Below are positions 26,737 to 36,307 of a stretch of DNA of 64,000 bases, one piece after another. Position 1 is the stretch's first letter; each line of letters opens with the position of its first letter. The stretch is from Pseudomonas sp. N3-W. GTDB taxonomy: Bacteria > Pseudomonadota > Gammaproteobacteria > Pseudomonadales > Pseudomonadaceae. The translations under genes were made by a program, and so were the position numbers. The stretch lies in assembly GCF_024970185.1 (NCBI RefSeq), contig NZ_CP103965.1, forward strand, positions 1,236,001 through 1,300,000, given 5' to 3'. The notes under the pieces are model-generated. The model saw only the letters and a program-made list of their open reading frames with translations, ran no database searches and had not been told where the DNA came from.

Positions 26737-29027
26737 CCCCCGAGCAAATGCGCGACGCCTCTTTGCTGGAGCTGTTCAGCCTGGAAGCCGAGGCCCAGAC
26801 CCAGGTGCTGAGCACCGGCCTGCTGGCGTTGGAGCGCGACCCGACCCAGGCCGATCATCTGGAGTCGTGCATGCGCGCGGCGCACTCGCTCAAGGGCGCG
26901 GCGCGGATCGTCGGCGTCGATGCCGGGGTCAGCGTTGCGCACGTGATGGAAGATTGTCTGGTCAGTGCTCAGGAAGGGCGACTGTACCTGCGGCCCGAGC
27001 ACATCGACGCGCTGCTGCAAGGCACCGATTTGCTGATGCGTATCGCCACGCCGAGTAGCGCTCCGGCACCTGTGGAGATCGACGCTTATGTGGCGTTGAT
27101 GGGGCATTTGCTCGATCCGATGGCCGCTGCACTGGCCAGTCAATCAATGGCGCCGGTGATGGCCGAGTTGCAGATGGAAGCGCCCAGGCTCAAAGACGAG
27201 CTCCCCATCCCGGTCCCGGTCGTCGAGCCGGTAATGCCGACAGAGCCACTGAAAAAATCCAGGCGCACCACCGAGAACGGTGAGCGCGTGCTGCGGGTCA
27301 CGGCTGAACGCCTGAACAGCCTGCTCGATCTGTCGAGCAAATCGCTGGTGGAAACCCTGCGTCTGAAGCCGCATCTGGCGACCATGCAGCGCCTCAAGCG
27401 TATGCAGGGCAACGGTTTGCGGGCACTGGAAAATCTCAATGTGCACCTCAAGGAACACGCCTTGAGCCTGGAAGCCCAGGAGGCGCTTGAAGACGCCCGC
27501 CGTCTGCTCGCTGAAACTCATCACCTGCTGGCGGAAAAGAACGCCGAACTCGATGAATTTGCCTGGCAGGCCAGTCAGCGCGCGCAAGTGTTGTACGACA
27601 CGGCGCTGGCCTGTCGCATGCGGCCGTTTGCCGATGTGCTGAGCGGACAAGTGCGCATGGTCCGCGACCTGGGTCGCAGCCTTGGTAAACAGGTGCGTCT
27701 GGAGATCGAAGGGGAAAAGACCCAGGTCGATCGTGACGTGCTGGAAAAACTCGAAGCGCCGCTCACGCACCTGCTGCGCAATGCCGTGGATCACGGTATC
27801 GAAACCCCGCAGCAACGGCTGTTGGCCGGCAAGCCTGAAGAAGGCTTGATCCGCCTGCGCGCCTCGCATCAGGCCGGGCTGCTGGTACTGGAATTGAGCG
27901 ACGACGGCAATGGGGTGGACCTGGAAAAAGTCCGCCGCAGCATCGTTGAACGGCAATTGTCCCCCACTGAAACAGCGGCTCAACTGAGCGAAGAAGAGCT
28001 GCTGACGTTCCTGTTCCTGCCGGGTTTCAGCCTGCGCGATACGGTCACCGAAGTCTCGGGCCGCGGCGTCGGTCTCGATGCGGTGCAGCACATGGTCCGC
28101 CAGTTGCGCGGCGCCGTGGTGCTGGAACAGACGGCGGGCGAGGGCAGTCGTTTCCATCTGGAAGTGCCGCTGACCTTGTCGGTGGTGCGCAGCCTGGTGG
28201 TGGAAGTCGGCGACGAGGCCTATGCCTTCCCACTGGCTCACATCGAACGGATGTGCGACCTGGAGCCGGACGACATCGTCCAGCTCGAAGGCCGTCAGCA
28301 TTTCTGGCACGAAGGCCGGCATGTCGGGTTGGTGGCCGCCAGTCAGCTGTTGCACCGTCCCGCGAGCCAGAGCAGCCAGGCGACCCTCAAGGTCGTGGTG
28401 ATTCGTGAGCGCGAGGCGATTTACGGGGTAGCCGTCGAGCGCTTTGTTGGTGAGCGGACCTTGGTCGTGTTGCCGCTGGATGAGCGGCTGGGCAAGGTGC
28501 AGGACATTTCCGCCGGGGCGTTGCTGGACGACGGTTCAGTGGTGCTGATCGTCGATGTTGAAGACATGCTGCGCTCGGTGGACAAACTGTTGAACACCGG
28601 CCGGCTGGAGCGTATTGCCCGTCACAGCCAGCAAACGGTGGAAGCGGCACGCAAACGGATTCTGGTGGTGGACGATTCGCTGACGGTGCGCGAGTTGCAA
28701 CGCAAGCTGCTGCTCAATCGCGGCTACGACGTGGCGGTGGCGGTGGATGGCATGGATGGCTGGAATGCCCTGCGTTCGGAGGATTTTGACCTGTTGATCA
28801 CTGATATCGACATGCCGCGCATGGATGGCATCGAACTGGTGTCGTTGCTGCGCCGGGACAATCGCCTGCAATCGCTGCCGGTGATGGTGGTGTCCTACAA
28901 GGACCGCGAAGAAGATCGCCGTCGTGGACTGGACGCCGGGGCCGACTATTATTTAGCCAAGGCCAGTTTTCATGACGATGCCCTGCTCGACGCCGTGGTC
29001 GAGCTTATCGGAGGTGCGCGGGCATGA
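26733..29027 (+). CDS. wspE: CheA-type hybrid histidine kinase WspE
   Basis: The start is the ATG at 26733 (MTPEQMRDASLLELF) in an ATGA overlap. The 764 residues run: Hpt domain with phospho-acceptor His51 in CMRAAHSLKGAARIVG, linker, dimerisation helices (about 185-290), HATPase with N box LLRNAVDHGIETP, G1 SDDGNGVDLEK and G2 SGRGVGLDAV, a CheW-like regulatory domain (about 475-610), and a C-terminal receiver (about 645-764) with VVDDSLTVREL and LLITDIDMPRMDG. WspE phosphorylates WspR (cyclase) and WspF (methylesterase). All catalytic motifs are intact. Confidence 0.96.
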   Translation: MTPEQMRDASLLELFSLEAEAQTQVLSTGLLALERDPTQADHLESCMRAAHSLKGAARIVGVDAGVSVAHVMEDCLVSAQEGRLYLRPEHIDALLQGTDLLMRIATPSSAPAPVEIDAYVALMGHLLDPMAAALASQSMAPVMAELQMEAPRLKDELPIPVPVVEPVMPTEPLKKSRRTTENGERVLRVTAERLNSLLDLSSKSLVETLRLKPHLATMQRLKRMQGNGLRALENLNVHLKEHALSLEAQEALEDARRLLAETHHLLAEKNAELDEFAWQASQRAQVLYDTALACRMRPFADVLSGQVRMVRDLGRSLGKQVRLEIEGEKTQVDRDVLEKLEAPLTHLLRNAVDHGIETPQQRLLAGKPEEGLIRLRASHQAGLLVLELSDDGNGVDLEKVRRSIVERQLSPTETAAQLSEEELLTFLFLPGFSLRDTVTEVSGRGVGLDAVQHMVRQLRGAVVLEQTAGEGSRFHLEVPLTLSVVRSLVVEVGDEAYAFPLAHIERMCDLEPDDIVQLEGRQHFWHEGRHVGLVAASQLLHRPASQSSQATLKVVVIREREAIYGVAVERFVGERTLVVLPLDERLGKVQDISAGALLDDGSVVLIVDVEDMLRSVDKLLNTGRLERIARHSQQTVEAARKRILVVDDSLTVRELQRKLLLNRGYDVAVAVDGMDGWNALRSEDFDLLITDIDMPRMDGIELVSLLRRDNRLQSLPVMVVSYKDREEDRRRGLDAGADYYLAKASFHDDALLDAVVELIGGARA

Positions 29028-30034
29028 AAATCGCAATCGTCAACGACATGCCCATGGCGGTGGAAGCCCTGCGCCGTGCCCTGGCCTTCGAGCCGGCACA
29101 TCAGGTGATCTGGGTCGCGGCCAATGGTGCCGAAGCGGTACAACGCTGTGCCGAACACACCCCGGACCTGATCCTGATGGACCTGATCATGCCGGTGATG
29201 GATGGTGTGGAGGCAACCCGGCAGATCATGGCCGAAACGCCGTGCGCGATTGTCATCGTCACCGTCGACCGCCAGCAGAACGTGCACCGGGTATTCGAAG
29301 CCATGGGCCACGGCGCGCTGGACGTGGTCGACACACCGGCCATTGGTGCCGGCAATGCCCAGGAAGCGGCCGCGCCGTTGTTGCGCAAGATCATGAACAT
29401 TGGCTGGCTGATTGGCGAGAAAGGCAAACGGGTGCGCTCGGCGCCGACCCCGTCGCGCAGCTCGGCGTCGCGCCAGCGACTGGTGGCCATCGGCTCGTCC
29501 GCGGGCGGGCCGGCGGCGCTGGAACTGTTACTCAAGGGCCTGCCGAAGGATTTTTCCGCCGCCATCGTCCTGGTGCAACATGTGGACCAGGTGTTCGCCG
29601 CCGGCATGGCCGAATGGCTCAGCAGCGCCAGCGGCCTGAACGTGCGCCTGGCTCGCGAGGGCGAACCGCCCCAGCCTGGCACGGTGTTGCTGGCGGGCAC
29701 CAATCACCATATTCGCTTGTTGAAAAACGGTACGCTGGCTTACACCGCCGAACCGGTCAATGAGATATATCGGCCCTCTATCGATGTGTTTTTCGAGAGT
29801 GTGGCCAGTTACTGGAACGGCGATGCGGTGGGCGTTTTGCTGACCGGCATGGGCCGTGATGGCGCGCAAGGGCTCAAACTCATGCGCCAACAGGGTTATC
29901 TGACCATCGCCCAGGACCAGAACAGCAGTGCGGTGTATGGCATGCCGAAGGCGGCCGCGGCCATCGACGCCGCCGTGGAAATTCGCCCACTGGACAAGAT
30001 AGCGCCAAGATTGCTGGAGATATTCCCCAAATGA
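29024..30034 (+). CDS. wspF: CheB-like methylesterase WspF
   Basis: The 336-residue protein has an N-terminal receiver with Asp53 in LILMDLIMPVMDG, a linker (about 120-155) and a methylesterase domain with the catalytic Ser in VAIGSSAGGPAALE, His in LVQHVDQVFA and Asp in LLTGMGRDGAQG. It demethylates WspA and damps the pathway. Loss of WspF in pseudomonads locks WspR on and gives wrinkly colonies. Here the frame is intact, so the strain should have the regulated state. It overlaps wspE by ATGA and is separated from wspR by 48 bases. Confidence 0.95.
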   Translation: MKIAIVNDMPMAVEALRRALAFEPAHQVIWVAANGAEAVQRCAEHTPDLILMDLIMPVMDGVEATRQIMAETPCAIVIVTVDRQQNVHRVFEAMGHGALDVVDTPAIGAGNAQEAAAPLLRKIMNIGWLIGEKGKRVRSAPTPSRSSASRQRLVAIGSSAGGPAALELLLKGLPKDFSAAIVLVQHVDQVFAAGMAEWLSSASGLNVRLAREGEPPQPGTVLLAGTNHHIRLLKNGTLAYTAEPVNEIYRPSIDVFFESVASYWNGDAVGVLLTGMGRDGAQGLKLMRQQGYLTIAQDQNSSAVYGMPKAAAAIDAAVEIRPLDKIAPRLLEIFPK

Positions 30035-30082
30035 CGATTTTCCCCGGCAACCCTGGCCCCGGCAGTACTCAGGTGACAGCTC

Positions 30083-31084
30083 ATGAATGACTTACAGCTC
30101 GACGGCTACAAGACCGACGAAAACGCCGCCATGGTGTTGTTGGTGGATGATCAGGCGATGATCGGCGAGGCCGTGCGCCGTGGGCTGTCGAATGAAGAGA
30201 ACATCGACTTCCATTTCTGCGCCGACCCGCACCAGGCCATTGCCCAAGCCATTCGCATCAAGCCGACGGTGATTCTGCAGGACCTGGTCATGCCCGGCCT
30301 CGACGGTTTGAGCCTGGTGCGCGAATACCGCAATCATCCGGCGACCAAGGACATTCCGATCATCGTCCTGTCGACCAAGGAAGACCCGCTGATCAAGAGC
30401 GCGGCGTTTGCCGCCGGCGCCAACGACTATCTGGTCAAGCTGCCGGACAACATCGAACTGGTGGCGCGTATCCGCTATCACTCGCGCTCCTACATGACCC
30501 TGCTGCAACGCGATGCCGCTTACCGGGCGTTGCGGGTCAGCCAGCAGCAGTTGCTTGACACCAATCTGGTGCTGCAACGGCTGATGAACTCCGACGGCCT
30601 GACCGGGCTGTCAAATCGTCGCCACTTTGACGAATACCTTGAGCTCGAATGGCGCCGCTCGCTGCGCGACCAGACGCAACTGTCGTTGCTGATGATCGAC
30701 GTCGATTACTTCAAGTCCTACAACGACAGCTTCGGCCATCTGGAAGGCGACGAAGCCCTGCGCAAGGTCGCTACCGCCATTCGCGATGCCAGCGCCCGGC
30801 CGTCCGACTTGCCGGCTCGTTATGGCGGTGAAGAATTTGCGCTGGTATTGCCCAACACCTCGCCGGGCGGGGCGCGACTGGTGGCGGAGAAACTGCGCCA
30901 GACCGTGGCAGCGTTGAAAATCCCGCACATCGTTCCGGCTGAAGGGGCGAGCCTGACGATCAGTATTGGCCTGTCGACTGTGATTCCGCAGGCGGGCAGC
31001 GATTGCCGGCAATTGATCTCGGCGGCGGATAAAGGGCTGTACCTGGCGAAGAACAATGGGCGTAATCAGGTGGGGATCGAGTGA
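30083..31084 (+). CDS. wspR: Response regulator diguanylate cyclase WspR
   Basis: The 333-residue protein has a receiver domain with Asp67 in [16 protein letters not shown], a helical stalk (about 140-170), and a GGDEF domain with the active site [18 protein letters not shown]. An inhibitory RxxD site (RPSD) lies five residues before GGEEF, so product feedback is expected. It makes c-di-GMP from two GTP once phosphorylated by WspE, promoting attachment and exopolysaccharide. It is the last gene of the wsp operon. No clear terminator was seen in the 160 bases before prfB. Confidence 0.96.
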   Translation: MNDLQLDGYKTDENAAMVLLVDDQAMIGEAVRRGLSNEENIDFHFCADPHQAIAQAIRIKPTVILQDLVMPGLDGLSLVREYRNHPATKDIPIIVLSTKEDPLIKSAAFAAGANDYLVKLPDNIELVARIRYHSRSYMTLLQRDAAYRALRVSQQQLLDTNLVLQRLMNSDGLTGLSNRRHFDEYLELEWRRSLRDQTQLSLLMIDVDYFKSYNDSFGHLEGDEALRKVATAIRDASARPSDLPARYGGEEFALVLPNTSPGGARLVAEKLRQTVAALKIPHIVPAEGASLTISIGLSTVIPQAGSDCRQLISAADKGLYLAKNNGRNQVGIE

Positions 31085-31247
31085 GGGCGCCTGATCCCAC
31101 AGGTTTCCTGTCGTCTCGCAACGCGGTAGTGAAACTGCAAGCAGTCTGAAACCATTCACCCCTAAAGCCGCCAGGCGGGCTGCCGTGACAGTCTGATTAC
31201 GTTATACTCGTCGGCTTTCAAAAGTTCGCCAACGAGTGCTGCCCGCC

Positions 31248-32343
31248 ATGGAAATCAACCCGATCCTTAACAGTATCAAGGACCTGTCCGAGCGCTCCGA
31301 AACTATTCGGGGGTATCTTTGACTACGATCAAAAGCATGAGCGTCTGACTGAGGTCAATCGCGAGCTTGAAGATCCGGCTGTCTGGAACAACCCGTCATA
31401 CGCTCAGGAACTGGGCCGCGAGCGGTCGCTGCTGGCGCAGATCGTCGAAACCCTCGACGAAATGCACACCGGCCTGGCCGACGCCAAGGATTTGCTGCTG
31501 ATGTCCGCCGAAGAGGAAGACCAGGCCGCCGTCGATGACGTCGCCGCCGAAGTCGAACGTCTGCGCGAATCCCTGGAAAAACTCGAATTCCGTCGCATGT
31601 TCAGCGGTGAAATGGACGCCAACAACGCCTACCTGGACATCCAGGCCGGCTCCGGCGGCACCGAGGCCCAGGACTGGGCCAACATTCTGCTGCGCATGTA
31701 CCTGCGCTGGGCCGATAAACGTGGCTTCGACGCGACCATCATGGAACTGTCCGCCGGTGAAGTCGCCGGGATCAAGGGCGCGACCGTGCACATCAAGGGC
31801 GAGTACGCCTTTGGCTGGTTGCGGACCGAGATCGGTGTACACCGTCTGGTGCGCAAGAGCCCGTACGACTCGGGCAACCGTCGCCATACCTCGTTCTCGG
31901 CCGTGTTCGTGTCGCCGGAAATCGATGACAACATCGAAATCGACATCAACCCGTCGGACCTGCGCATCGACACCTACCGCTCCTCCGGTGCCGGTGGTCA
32001 GCACGTAAACACCACCGACTCGGCCGTACGTATCACCCACGTACCATCCAACACCGTGGTCAGCTGCCAGAACGAACGCTCCCAGCACGCCAACAAAGAC
32101 ACCGCGATGAAAATGTTGCGGGCGCGCTTGTACGAGCAGGAAGTGCAGAAACGCAACGCCGCCTCCCAGGCCCTGGAAGACACCAAGTCGGACATCGGCT
32201 GGGGTCACCAGATTCGCTCGTATGTACTCGATGCGTCGCGAATCAAGGATTTGCGCACTAACATCGAACGCAGCGACTGCGACAAGGTGCTCGACGGCGA
32301 TATCGACGAATACCTGGTGGCCAGCCTCAAACAAGGGCTGTAA
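31248..32343 (+). CDS. prfB: Peptide chain release factor 2 (programmed +1 frameshift)
   Basis: Translation starts at the ATG at 31248 ([16 protein letters not shown]) and meets an in-frame TGA at 31320-31322. After a +1 shift at CTT-T-GAC it continues to the TAA at 32341-32343, giving about 364 residues. The GGQ catalytic motif is encoded at 31993-32001 ([10 protein letters not shown]). The stop-codon recognition tripeptide reads Ser-Pro-Tyr at 31858-31866, where E. coli has Ser-Pro-Phe. The position equivalent to E. coli residue 246 is Ser. RF2 releases peptides at UGA and UAA. lysS follows 71 bases later, as in many proteobacteria. Confidence 0.96.
31308..31323 (+). promoter_or_regulatory. 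prfB programmed +1 frameshift site with internal Shine-Dalgarno
   Basis: The sequence CGGGGGTATCTTTGAC contains a G-rich internal Shine-Dalgarno (31309-31313), the slip codon CTT (31317-31319), the UGA stop and the following C, which is the classic weak context. When RF2 is scarce, ribosomes shift by +1 and make RF2, an autoregulatory loop. Confidence 0.97.
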
Positions 32344-32414
32344 ACCGTCAGTCAAGACCTTAAGTCCCCTGCCACCGGTGGGGGCAACGAACCTGTGATG
32401 GAATTTTTAAAGAC

Positions 32415-33917
32415 ATGAGCGACCTAGAACTCGACCCGCAAGCCCTGCAACAGGAAGAAAACTCCCTGATCGCCTTGCGCAAGGAAAAGCTGGCTGCCGA
32501 GCGCGCCAAGGGCAATGCTTTCCCGAACGACTTCCGCCGTGACGCCTACTGCGAAGACTTGCAGAAGCAGTACGTCGACAAGACCAAGGAAGAGCTGGCA
32601 GAGGCTGCAATCGCGGTCAAGGTTGCCGGTCGCATCATGCTCAACCGTGGCTCGTTCATGGTGATCCAGGATATGTCCGGTCGCATTCAGGTTTACGTCA
32701 ACCGTAAAACCCTGTCGGAAGAAACCCTGGCCGCGGTGAAGACCTGGGACCTGGGCGACATCATTGCCGCCGAAGGCACACTGGCCCGTTCCGGCAAGGG
32801 CGACCTGTACGTTGAAATGACCAGCGTGCGCCTGCTGACCAAATCCCTGCGCCCACTGCCGGACAAGCACCACGGCCTGTCCGACACCGAGCAGCGCTAC
32901 CGCCAGCGTTACGTTGACCTGATCGTCAACGAAGACGTGCGCCATACCTTCCGCGTGCGTTCGCAAGTGATTGCCCACACCCGCGCCTTCCTGATGCAGC
33001 GTGACTTCCTGGAAGTCGAAACGCCGATGCTGCAAACCATTCCGGGTGGTGCCGCAGCCAAGCCTTTCGAAACTCACCACAACGCGCTGGACATGGGCAT
33101 GTACCTGCGCATCGCGCCGGAGCTGTACCTCAAGCGCCTGGTTGTGGGCGGCTTCGAGAAAGTGTTCGAGATCAACCGCAACTTCCGTAACGAAGGCGTT
33201 TCGACTCGTCACAATCCTGAATTCACCATGTTGGAGTTCTACCAGGCCTACGCCGACTACGAAGACAACATGGACCTGACCGAAGAACTGTTCCGCGAAC
33301 TGGCGCAACTGGTTCTGGGCAGCACCGACGTGCCGTACGGCGACAAGGTGTTCCACTTCGGCGAACCGTTCGTGCGTCTGTCGGTGTTCGACTCGATCCT
33401 CAAGTACAACCCCGAGCTGAGCGCTGACGACCTGACCGATATCGACAAGGCTCGCGCCATCGCCAAGAAAGCCGGCGCCAAGGTGCTGGGCTTCGAAGGC
33501 CTGGGCAAGCTGCAAGTGATGATTTTCGAAGAACTGGTCGAGCACAAGCTGGAACAGCCGCACTTCATCACCCAGTACCCGTTCGAAGTGTCGCCGCTGG
33601 CCCGTCGTAACGATGACAACCCGAACGTCACCGACCGTTTCGAGCTGTTCATTGGCGGCCGTGAAATCGCCAACGCCTACTCCGAGTTGAACGACGCGGA
33701 AGACCAGGCCGAGCGCTTCATGGCTCAGGTGGCCGACAAGGATGCCGGCGACGACGAAGCCATGCACTACGACGCCGACTTCGTTCGCGCACTGGAATAC
33801 GGCATGCCGCCGACCGCCGGTGAAGGCATCGGCATCGACCGTCTGGTGATGTTGTTGACCAACTCACCGTCGATCCGCGACGTGATCCTGTTCCCGCACA
33901 TGCGGCCGCAAGCGTAA
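32415..33917 (+). CDS. lysS: Lysyl-tRNA synthetase, class II
   Basis: The 500-residue enzyme has an N-terminal OB-fold anticodon-binding domain (about 65-175, [20 protein letters not shown]) and a class II catalytic domain, with motif 2 [20 protein letters not shown] and motif 3 [20 protein letters not shown]. It charges tRNA-Lys with ATP and lysine. The start [16 protein letters not shown] at 32415 follows a leader 71 bases after prfB. A good terminator follows at 33929. Confidence 0.97.
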   Translation: MSDLELDPQALQQEENSLIALRKEKLAAERAKGNAFPNDFRRDAYCEDLQKQYVDKTKEELAEAAIAVKVAGRIMLNRGSFMVIQDMSGRIQVYVNRKTLSEETLAAVKTWDLGDIIAAEGTLARSGKGDLYVEMTSVRLLTKSLRPLPDKHHGLSDTEQRYRQRYVDLIVNEDVRHTFRVRSQVIAHTRAFLMQRDFLEVETPMLQTIPGGAAAKPFETHHNALDMGMYLRIAPELYLKRLVVGGFEKVFEINRNFRNEGVSTRHNPEFTMLEFYQAYADYEDNMDLTEELFRELAQLVLGSTDVPYGDKVFHFGEPFVRLSVFDSILKYNPELSADDLTDIDKARAIAKKAGAKVLGFEGLGKLQVMIFEELVEHKLEQPHFITQYPFEVSPLARRNDDNPNVTDRFELFIGGREIANAYSELNDAEDQAERFMAQVADKDAGDDEAMHYDADFVRALEYGMPPTAGEGIGIDRLVMLLTNSPSIRDVILFPHMRPQA

Positions 33918-33928
33918 GTGCTTCAATT

Positions 33929-33960
33929 AAAAAGCCGCCTATGACAGGCGGCTTTTTATT
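33929..33960 (+). terminator. Rho-independent terminator after lysS
   Basis: The stem AAAAAGCCGCCT / AGGCGGCTTTTT (33929-33940 with 33946-33957) has a 5-base loop and a T run. Confidence 0.9.
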
Positions 33961-34008
33961 GCCTGTCTGGTACAAACGTATCAATTTGTTACTTTCATTT
34001 GAGAGGAA

Positions 34009-34734
34009 ATGCCTGTCGTGAATCGTGCAATTGCTCAAGAAGGTGCAGCGGGCATCGCCACTGCGGTCGCTGAAAGTGTTCAGTATCAGGGCCGCAAGGC
34101 CAGCCGCCAGGGCAGCGAGCAGCGCCGACAGGACATTCTTGATGCAGCGATGCGCATCGTCGTACGCGACGGCGTGCGTGCGGTACGCCATCGGGCGGTG
34201 GCGGCTGAAGCGGGTGTGCCGTTGTCGGCCACCACCTACTATTTCAAGGACATCGATGACTTGCTCACCGATACCTTCGCGCAATACGTGGAGCGCAGCG
34301 CCGCTTACATGGCCATGTTGTGGGTAAACAACGAAGGTCTGCTGCGTGAGATGGTGGTCAGCGGCGACGGCAGCCCCGAGTCGCGTTCGCAACTGGCGGA
34401 CAATATTGCCCGGTTGATGGCCGACTATGTGCACCGGCAACTGCTCAATCGCCGCGAGCACTTGATGGCCGAGCAGGCGTTCCGCCAGGAAGCGCTGCTT
34501 AATCCGCGCCTGGCGCTGCTGGTACGTTCCCACCAGCAGATTCTGCTACAGGGCACGTGCCAGCTTTTCCAGGTTCTGGGTTCACGCGAGCCGCAACAGG
34601 ATGCCAAGGTGTTGACGGCTATCATCGGTCGCATGGAATATCAGGGCCTGCTCAACGATGCCGAGCCTTTGGCCGAAGAGGACATGCTCGGTATCCTGAA
34701 CCGCTATATGCACCTGGTATTGGCGTCGGTGTGA
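34009..34734 (+). CDS. TetR-family transcriptional regulator
   Basis: The 241-residue protein starts at 34009 after GAGAGGAA. An N-terminal TetR DNA-binding domain lies at about 37-90, with RRQDILDAAMRIVVRDGVRA and the recognition helix region AGVPLSATTYYFKDIDDLLTDTF. The first ~35 residues are a flexible extension. The C-terminal ligand domain is helical with no recognisable pocket signature. It stands alone between lysS and the DUF1704 gene, and a TetR gene after lysS is also found in P. aeruginosa from memory. The target is unknown. It may regulate itself or the REP-separated gene downstream. Confidence 0.88.
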   Translation: MPVVNRAIAQEGAAGIATAVAESVQYQGRKASRQGSEQRRQDILDAAMRIVVRDGVRAVRHRAVAAEAGVPLSATTYYFKDIDDLLTDTFAQYVERSAAYMAMLWVNNEGLLREMVVSGDGSPESRSQLADNIARLMADYVHRQLLNRREHLMAEQAFRQEALLNPRLALLVRSHQQILLQGTCQLFQVLGSREPQQDAKVLTAIIGRMEYQGLLNDAEPLAEEDMLGILNRYMHLVLASV

Positions 34735-34757
34735 TTTTTATGTGAGCACAAAACCCT

Positions 34758-34845
34758 GTGGGAGCGAGCTTGCTCGCGATAGCTGTCTGACATTCAACAT
34801 CTTTGTTGCCTGACATGACGCCATCGCGAGCAAGCTCGCTCCCAC
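34758..34845. repeat. REPIN, inverted REP pair
   Basis: REP cores GTGGGAGCGAGCTTGCTCGC (34758-34777 plus GA) and its inverse (34824-34845) flank a 44-base spacer, between the TetR and DUF1704 genes. Confidence 0.87.
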
Positions 34846-34884
34846 AAGGGCCAGTTTTGCCAAGGGTTTTAACAGGAGTTTCGG

Positions 34885-36162
34885 GTGGACGATTACCAGC
34901 AGACGATTCGCATGTTGTCCGACCGCATTGTGCTGGCGCAGACGCCGATTCGCGTCCTCGATGCAGTGAAGTGGGACGAGAACATCCGCAAGGGCTTCCT
35001 CAAGGCCAAAGGCAAGGAAATGCCGGCGGTCGATCGCGACTATTACCTCAATCGGCCGCTATCGTTCGACTCCAGCAAGGTGAAGCTGGAATTCCAGAAC
35101 ATCGAGCGCGACATCACCCGCCAGCTGGGCCAGTTCAACCCGGTCGGCCAGATCATGCGCCGCATGTGCAAGGAATACCGCATGGTGGTGCGCATGCTCG
35201 AGGCACGCGGCACCGAGGATTTCGGCCTGATTTCCCAGGAGCTGTATGGCGCGGCATCGGATGCGTTTCACGCCGGCGACCCGACCCTGGCCGACCTGGG
35301 CCTGATGCTCTCCGACTACCTGAATAACATCGACGGCCGTGGCGACCTCAAGGACGAACCGAAAACCCTCACCGCCAAGGACGCCGTCAACCTGCTGCAA
35401 ACCCGGCTGAACAAGGTGTTTGGCGAGGCCGAGGAAACCATTCGGGTGTTCGAGTCCGACGGGATCGTCGCCGACGCAGCGGCGGGCGCCGACTACATCA
35501 AGATCCGCGCCGACGCGATGTTCAACGACCGCGACGTGCGTGCGCTGGAAGTCCATGAAGGCCTGGTGCATGTCGGCACCACCCTCAACGGCCTGAACCA
35601 GCCGATCTGCACTTTCCTGTCCAAAGGCCCGCCGTCGTCTACCGTGACCCAGGAAGGCCTGGCGATCCTGATGGAAATCATCACCTTCGCCTCCTACCCG
35701 AGCCGCCTGCGAAAGCTGACCAACCGCACTCGTGCCATCCACATGGTGGAGGAGGGCGCGGACTTTTTGCAGGTGTTCGAGTTCTTCCGTGAGCAAGGCT
35801 TTGAAATGGCCGAAAGCTATGGCAATGCCAGTCGGGTTTTCCGTGGTTCGACACCGACAGGTCTGCCATTCACCAAAGACTTGTCCTACCTCAAGGGCTT
35901 TATCATGGTTTACAACTACATTCAGTTGGCCGTGCGTAAAGGCAAGCTTGAGCAGGTGCCGCTATTGTTCTGCGGCAAGACCACGTTGGAAGACATGCGC
36001 ACCTTGCGTCAGTTGGTCGATGAGGGCTTGGTAGTGCCGCCCAAGTATTTGCCGGAACAGTTCAGGGACATGAACGCGTTGTCGGCGTGGATGTGCTTCT
36101 CCAACTTCCTCAACCACCTGAGCCTGGATCGGATCGAGGCGGATTACTCGAACATCCTTTAA
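34885..36162 (+). CDS. DUF1704 (QEGLA-motif) putative zinc metallopeptidase
   Basis: The 425-residue protein starts at the GTG at 34885 (MDDYQQTIRMLSDRIVLA) with AGGAG upstream. It carries the family hallmarks HEGLVHVGTTLNG and, about 30 residues later, TVTQEGLAILMEIITF. The HExxxH arrangement plus a downstream Glu fits the zinc site known from MATCAP, the animal tubulin tyrosine carboxypeptidase related to bacterial DUF1704. Bacterial members have been labelled flavohemoglobin-expression-modulating. It has no signal peptide or TM segment, so it acts in the cytoplasm. The substrate is unknown. No flavohemoglobin gene is nearby. Confidence 0.83.
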   Translation: MDDYQQTIRMLSDRIVLAQTPIRVLDAVKWDENIRKGFLKAKGKEMPAVDRDYYLNRPLSFDSSKVKLEFQNIERDITRQLGQFNPVGQIMRRMCKEYRMVVRMLEARGTEDFGLISQELYGAASDAFHAGDPTLADLGLMLSDYLNNIDGRGDLKDEPKTLTAKDAVNLLQTRLNKVFGEAEETIRVFESDGIVADAAAGADYIKIRADAMFNDRDVRALEVHEGLVHVGTTLNGLNQPICTFLSKGPPSSTVTQEGLAILMEIITFASYPSRLRKLTNRTRAIHMVEEGADFLQVFEFFREQGFEMAESYGNASRVFRGSTPTGLPFTKDLSYLKGFIMVYNYIQLAVRKGKLEQVPLLFCGKTTLEDMRTLRQLVDEGLVVPPKYLPEQFRDMNALSAWMCFSNFLNHLSLDRIEADYSNIL

Positions 36163-36179
36163 CGATGACACCCTCTCCT

Positions 36180-36267
36180 GTGGGAACGGGCTTGCCCGCG
36201 ATTGCGGACTGACAGACAACATAGGTGTTGGATGTACCGGCCCCATCGCGGACAAGCCCGCTCCCAC
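36180..36267. repeat. REPIN of a second sequence class (GTGGGAACGGGCTTGCCCGC)
   Basis: The cores at 36180-36201 and 36246-36267 are inverted and use the ACGGGCTTGCCCGC centre, unlike the GCGAGC centre of other copies here. It follows the DUF1704 gene. Confidence 0.85.
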
Positions 36268-36307
36268 AGGGACTGCTATCCAATCTATCTCTGCGAGGTT
36301 CCAACGG

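Noticed and set aside
31248..31322. prfB as a pseudogene broken by TGA
   Set aside because: The stop lies in the canonical programmed frameshift signal, and the rest of RF2 is intact.
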